The notes under the pieces were generated by a model. That model worked only from the letters and a program-made list of their open reading frames with translations. It did no database searches and was not told the origin of the DNA. From assembly GCF_001653515.1 (NCBI RefSeq), contig NZ_LYOY01000051.1, positions 640,001 to 704,000 of the forward strand: a DNA stretch of 64,000 nucleotides, read 5' to 3'. Below, piece by piece: positions 61,145 through 64,000 of this stretch. The translations under genes and the position numbers were made by a program. Positions within the stretch are counted from its first letter, which is position 1, and each line of letters begins with the position of its first letter. Source of the DNA: Streptomyces sp. ERV7 (GTDB lineage: Bacteria; Actinomycetota; Actinomycetes; Streptomycetales; Streptomycetaceae).

Positions 61145-63298
61145 ATGGAGTTATCGGTTCGTTACGGAGTGTCGGTGGGGTTGGCCCGGCTGGCGGCGGG
61201 CGGCAGCGGGAACGACGGGGTGACCGGTACGGGGGAGGCCGGAGTGGCGCCCGGGGCGGGGGAGCGGGTGCGCGGGGTGGGGCCCCTGCCGCTCGACACC
61301 GCCCTGCGGCTGTTCGGCGAGCGGGGCGCGGCCGCCCGGGCCGGCTTCCGGGTGGCCGAGGACCCGGGGGCCGCCGCCGAGGTCTGCCGCCGCCTCGACG
61401 GGCTGCCGCTCGCCCTGGAACTCGCCGCCGCCCGGCTGCGAACCCTCAGCCCGCGCCAGCTCGCGGACCGCCTCGACGACCGGTTCCGGCTGCTCGGGGA
61501 CGGCGCCCGCACCAGCAGGACGCTACGGCCCCGGCAGCAGACCCTGCGGGCCGTCGTCGACTGGTCCTGGGAGCTCCTCGACGCCCGCGAGCGGGCCGTG
61601 CTGCGCCGCCTCGCCGTCTTCTCCGGCGGCTTCGCGCTGGCGCAGGCGGAGGCGGTGTGCGCGGACCCCGCCGACCCCGCGGAGCACCCCGCCGACGTAC
61701 TCGGCCTGCTCGCCTCCCTCGTCGACAAGTCCCTCGTCGTGGCGGCCCCGGACGGCTGCGCGATGCGCTACCGGCTCCTTGAGACCGTCGCGGAGTACGC
61801 CGCCGAGCGCCTCGCCGAGTCGGGTGAGCGCACGGCCGCCGAGCTGCGCCACCTGGTCGCGTACCGCGAACTCGCCCGCACCGGCGAGGCCGTGCTGCGC
61901 GGCCCCCGGCAGGCCGACGGGATGCGGCGGTTCGAGACGGAGCACGGCAACGTACGGACCGCGCTGGGCCGGGCGGTCGAGCACGGCCGGGAGCAGGACG
62001 CGCTCTGTCTGACCCTCTCCATGAGCTGGTTCTGGCAGCTGCGCGGCCATCAGAGCGACGCCCGCGCCTGGTCGCTCGCCGTGGCCGCGCTGGGGCCCGA
62101 CCCGTTCGCGGAGCCGGTGCGCCCCGCCGTACCGCTCCCGGCCCGCTGCACCGACGCGCCGCCGCCGTGGTCCGAGGAGCAGGTGTGGGAGGCGCGGCGC
62201 GGTGTGCGGATGATGCTGTTCGCGGGGGGCGGCGAGGGCGAGGGGGCGGAGTTCGCCAGTCCCGTGGCGCAGCCGTATCTGCGGCGCGTCGTGGCCGCGT
62301 ACGGCTCCGCGATGCCGCAGAACTGCCGCCAGCCCGGGTCCGTCTGGTACTTCGCCCGGATGCTGACCCAGGAGTTCGCCGGGTTCCCGCAGGCCGTGGA
62401 CGAGATGGTCGAGGACTGCCGGGCGCTCGGCGAGCCGTGGGACCTCGCCTTCGCGCTGCTGCTGCGCTCCAAGCTCGTCGGCGGCCCCGACGCGGACGAG
62501 GCCCTGACTCTGTTCGAGCGCCTCGGGGACCCGTGGGCCATCGCCGAGACGCTCTCCGCACGCGGTGAGGACCACTCCCGGCAGGGCCGGTACGAACAAG
62601 CCGCGGCCGACTTCGAGCGCGCCATGGAGTCCACCACCTGGACCGGGGCCTACGCCCAGGGGCCCATGTTCAAGGCGCGCCTCGCCACCGTCCGCCTCGC
62701 CCTCGCCCGGACGGCCGAGGAGAGCGGGCGGGCCGAGCGGCTGCTGCTGGACGCCGTCGAGGAGTCGCGCCACTACGCGGGCGAGGGCGTCGGCACCGCC
62801 CGGATGCTGCTCGCCCACCACTACGCGGCCACCGGCCGCGTCGGCCTGGCCAGGGAGCAACTGCGCCTGATGGAGGCCGAGTTCACCCAGGCCGTGCCGG
62901 AGATGTTCCGCGGTCTGGTGGCCGGGGTGGACGGCTGGCTGGACTGCCTCGACGGTGCGTACGCCGAGGGGCTCGGACGGGTGCGGGAGGCGGTGCGCCG
63001 GCTGGCGGCGCAGGCGTATCTGGTCGCACCGAACCTGATCATCAGCCAGTTCCTCGTCGCCGCCTGGGCGAAGGCGCACCTGGGCGCCGCCGAGGAGGGC
63101 GCCCGGCTGCTCGGCGCGTACGACCGGCACGCCCGCGGGCAGCACGGCGGTTTCGGGCTGCGCCCGCTGCCGTCCGAGCCGGCCGTGCGGCGCCGCGCCG
63201 AGGCGGAACTGCGCGCCGTGCTCGACGACACCGCGTACCGGCGCGCCCACGCGCAGGGCCACGGACTCGCGGTGGAGGCGGCCGCATCCCTGGTCTGA
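61145..63298 (+). CDS. NB-ARC/TPR regulator lacking N-terminal DNA-binding and P-loop regions
   Basis: About 717 residues corresponding to the middle and C-terminal parts of SARP (AfsR)-type or LuxR-type NB-ARC-TPR regulators: VCRRLDGLPLALELAAARLRTLSPRQLADRLDDRFRLL, TLRAVVDWSWELLDARERAVLRRLAVFSGG and LVDKSLVVAA, then TPR-like helices. A usual protein would first have a SARP/BTAD or HTH part and a P-loop; here the chain starts within the NB-ARC end (GPLPLDTALRLFGERGAAAR). The start is uncertain: ATG 61145, or GTG at 61139 or 61175. The third codon after the 61145 ATG is TTA, which would need the bldA tRNA. A truncated or degraded gene, perhaps still translated. Confidence 0.7.
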   Translation: MELSVRYGVSVGLARLAAGGSGNDGVTGTGEAGVAPGAGERVRGVGPLPLDTALRLFGERGAAARAGFRVAEDPGAAAEVCRRLDGLPLALELAAARLRTLSPRQLADRLDDRFRLLGDGARTSRTLRPRQQTLRAVVDWSWELLDARERAVLRRLAVFSGGFALAQAEAVCADPADPAEHPADVLGLLASLVDKSLVVAAPDGCAMRYRLLETVAEYAAERLAESGERTAAELRHLVAYRELARTGEAVLRGPRQADGMRRFETEHGNVRTALGRAVEHGREQDALCLTLSMSWFWQLRGHQSDARAWSLAVAALGPDPFAEPVRPAVPLPARCTDAPPPWSEEQVWEARRGVRMMLFAGGGEGEGAEFASPVAQPYLRRVVAAYGSAMPQNCRQPGSVWYFARMLTQEFAGFPQAVDEMVEDCRALGEPWDLAFALLLRSKLVGGPDADEALTLFERLGDPWAIAETLSARGEDHSRQGRYEQAAADFERAMESTTWTGAYAQGPMFKARLATVRLALARTAEESGRAERLLLDAVEESRHYAGEGVGTARMLLAHHYAATGRVGLAREQLRLMEAEFTQAVPEMFRGLVAGVDGWLDCLDGAYAEGLGRVREAVRRLAAQAYLVAPNLIISQFLVAAWAKAHLGAAEEGARLLGAYDRHARGQHGGFGLRPLPSEPAVRRRAEAELRAVLDDTAYRRAHAQGHGLAVEAAASLV

Positions 63299-63417
63299 GG
63301 TGCGGTGGTGACCCGGGTGAAGGGGGAGTGCGCCAGGGGCGCGTGAAGCTCGGCTGTTGGCCCGCTTAAGAAATCCTCGATGGACGCGAGTGGCTCTTGC
63401 TCGGCAGATTGGTGATC

Positions 63418-63435
63418 AGCCATGGAACCATGGCT
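63418..63435. promoter_or_regulatory. Palindrome upstream of tdh
   Basis: AGCCATGG-AA-CCATGGCT is an inverted repeat with perfect 8-bp arms, 37 nt before the tdh start; a candidate operator. Confidence 0.45.
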
Positions 63436-63471
63436 TTCGCCCCTCTTTGTACGTCCCGGGAGCCGCCACCC

Positions 63472-64000
63472 ATGAAGGCCCTTGTCAAGCAGCACGCCGA
63501 ACCCGGACTGTGGCTCATGGACGTCCCGGAGCCGGAGACCGGCCCCGGCGATGTGCTGATCAAGGTGCTGCGCACCGGCATCTGCGGCACCGATCTGCAC
63601 ATCCGCTCCTGGGACGGCTGGGCGCAGGGCGCCGTCAAGACCCCCCTCGTCCTCGGCCACGAGTTCGTCGGCGAGGTCGCGGCCGTCGGCGCGGACGTCC
63701 GGGACATCGCGGTCGGCGACCTGGTCAGCGGCGAGGGCCATCTGGTCTGCGGCAAGTGCCGCAACTGCCTGGCGGGCCGCCGCCACCTGTGCCGCTCCAC
63801 CATCGGCCTGGGCGTGGGACGCGACGGCGCCTTCGCCGAGTACGTGGCGCTGCCCGCCTCCAACGTGTGGGTGCACCGCACCCCGGTCGACCTCGACGTC
63901 GCCGCGATCTTCGACCCGTTCGGCAACGCCGTGCACACCGCGCTCTCCTTCCCGCTGGTCGGCGAGGACGTCCTGATCACCGGTGCCGGCCCGATCGGCA
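63472..64000 (+). CDS. tdh: L-threonine 3-dehydrogenase (partial, runs off window)
   Basis: The first 176 codons of a zinc-dependent medium-chain dehydrogenase that oxidises threonine to 2-amino-3-ketobutyrate. Catalytic zinc ligands are Cys38 (TGICGTD) and His63 (LGHEFVGE); the structural-zinc cysteines are 93, 96, 99 and 107 (CGKCRNCLAGRRHLC). The NAD-binding region begins at the window edge (ITGAGPIG). The start ATG follows GGGAG. In Streptomyces kbl usually follows, outside this window. Confidence 0.88.
   Translation, partial: MKALVKQHAEPGLWLMDVPEPETGPGDVLIKVLRTGICGTDLHIRSWDGWAQGAVKTPLVLGHEFVGEVAAVGADVRDIAVGDLVSGEGHLVCGKCRNCLAGRRHLCRSTIGLGVGRDGAFAEYVALPASNVWVHRTPVDLDVAAIFDPFGNAVHTALSFPLVGEDVLITGAGPIG

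Overview
The window is high-G+C actinobacterial DNA. Codon use, GTG starts, Tat/lipoprotein signals and the gene content point to a Streptomyces chromosome. Its backbone is a block I recognise from Streptomyces: an NgcEFG-type sugar ABC transporter (8.4-11.7 kb), a Rok7B7-type ROK regulator (11.9-13.1 kb), XylF/XylG/XylH-type sugar transport genes, dxs (40.1-42.0 kb), an amino-acid permease, a fadB/fadA beta-oxidation pair, an RNase D-like gene, a LuxR regulator, a DUF3000 gene, and the heme genes hemE, hemY and hemQ (53.8-58.5 kb).

Left end (1-7.9 kb, all minus strand): four tandem secreted FG-GAP/VCBS beta-propeller paralogues, the first cut by the window edge. The three complete units each carry a sigma70-like promoter, a 5'UTR inverted repeat and a terminator. 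Next comes a large secreted GH92 alpha-mannosidase with a LacI-like operator. NgcEFG and the ROK regulator follow on the plus strand.

Accessory insert (13.5-37.7 kb): in the related arrangement I know from S. coelicolor, rok7B7 is followed directly by xylFGH and dxs. Here the first xylF is cut after about 94 codons and abuts the 5' part of an acyl-CoA ligase gene facing the other way. A second, intact and diverged xylF with a similar upstream region lies 17 kb downstream. xylGH lies another 6 kb on, fused in frame behind a lipase-maturation-factor gene that has lost its 3' end. Between these points lie a TetR-controlled hydrolase/thiolase/ligase operon, a TolB-propeller amidohydrolase, an RHH/Fic-like toxin-antitoxin pair, a beta-lactamase-family hydrolase, lipoproteins, AraC and LuxR regulators, a small Cys-rich Tat-secreted protein, a ricin-domain beta-helix enzyme, an RHH regulator with tandem operators, a DUF4097 protein, a probable ABC-ATPase remnant, a VOC protein and a methyltransferase. 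A 52% G+C patch lies just before the second xylF.

Right end (42-64 kb): mostly housekeeping genes separated by strong hairpin terminators. It ends with a TIGR04222-type membrane protein, a SARP/LuxR-type NB-ARC-TPR regulator that lacks its N-terminal DNA-binding and P-loop parts, and the start of L-threonine 3-dehydrogenase. I saw no tRNA, rRNA, CRISPR array or intact insertion sequence.

Starts were chosen from visible ribosome-binding sites where possible. Functions come from motif and family recognition by eye; no searches were run.
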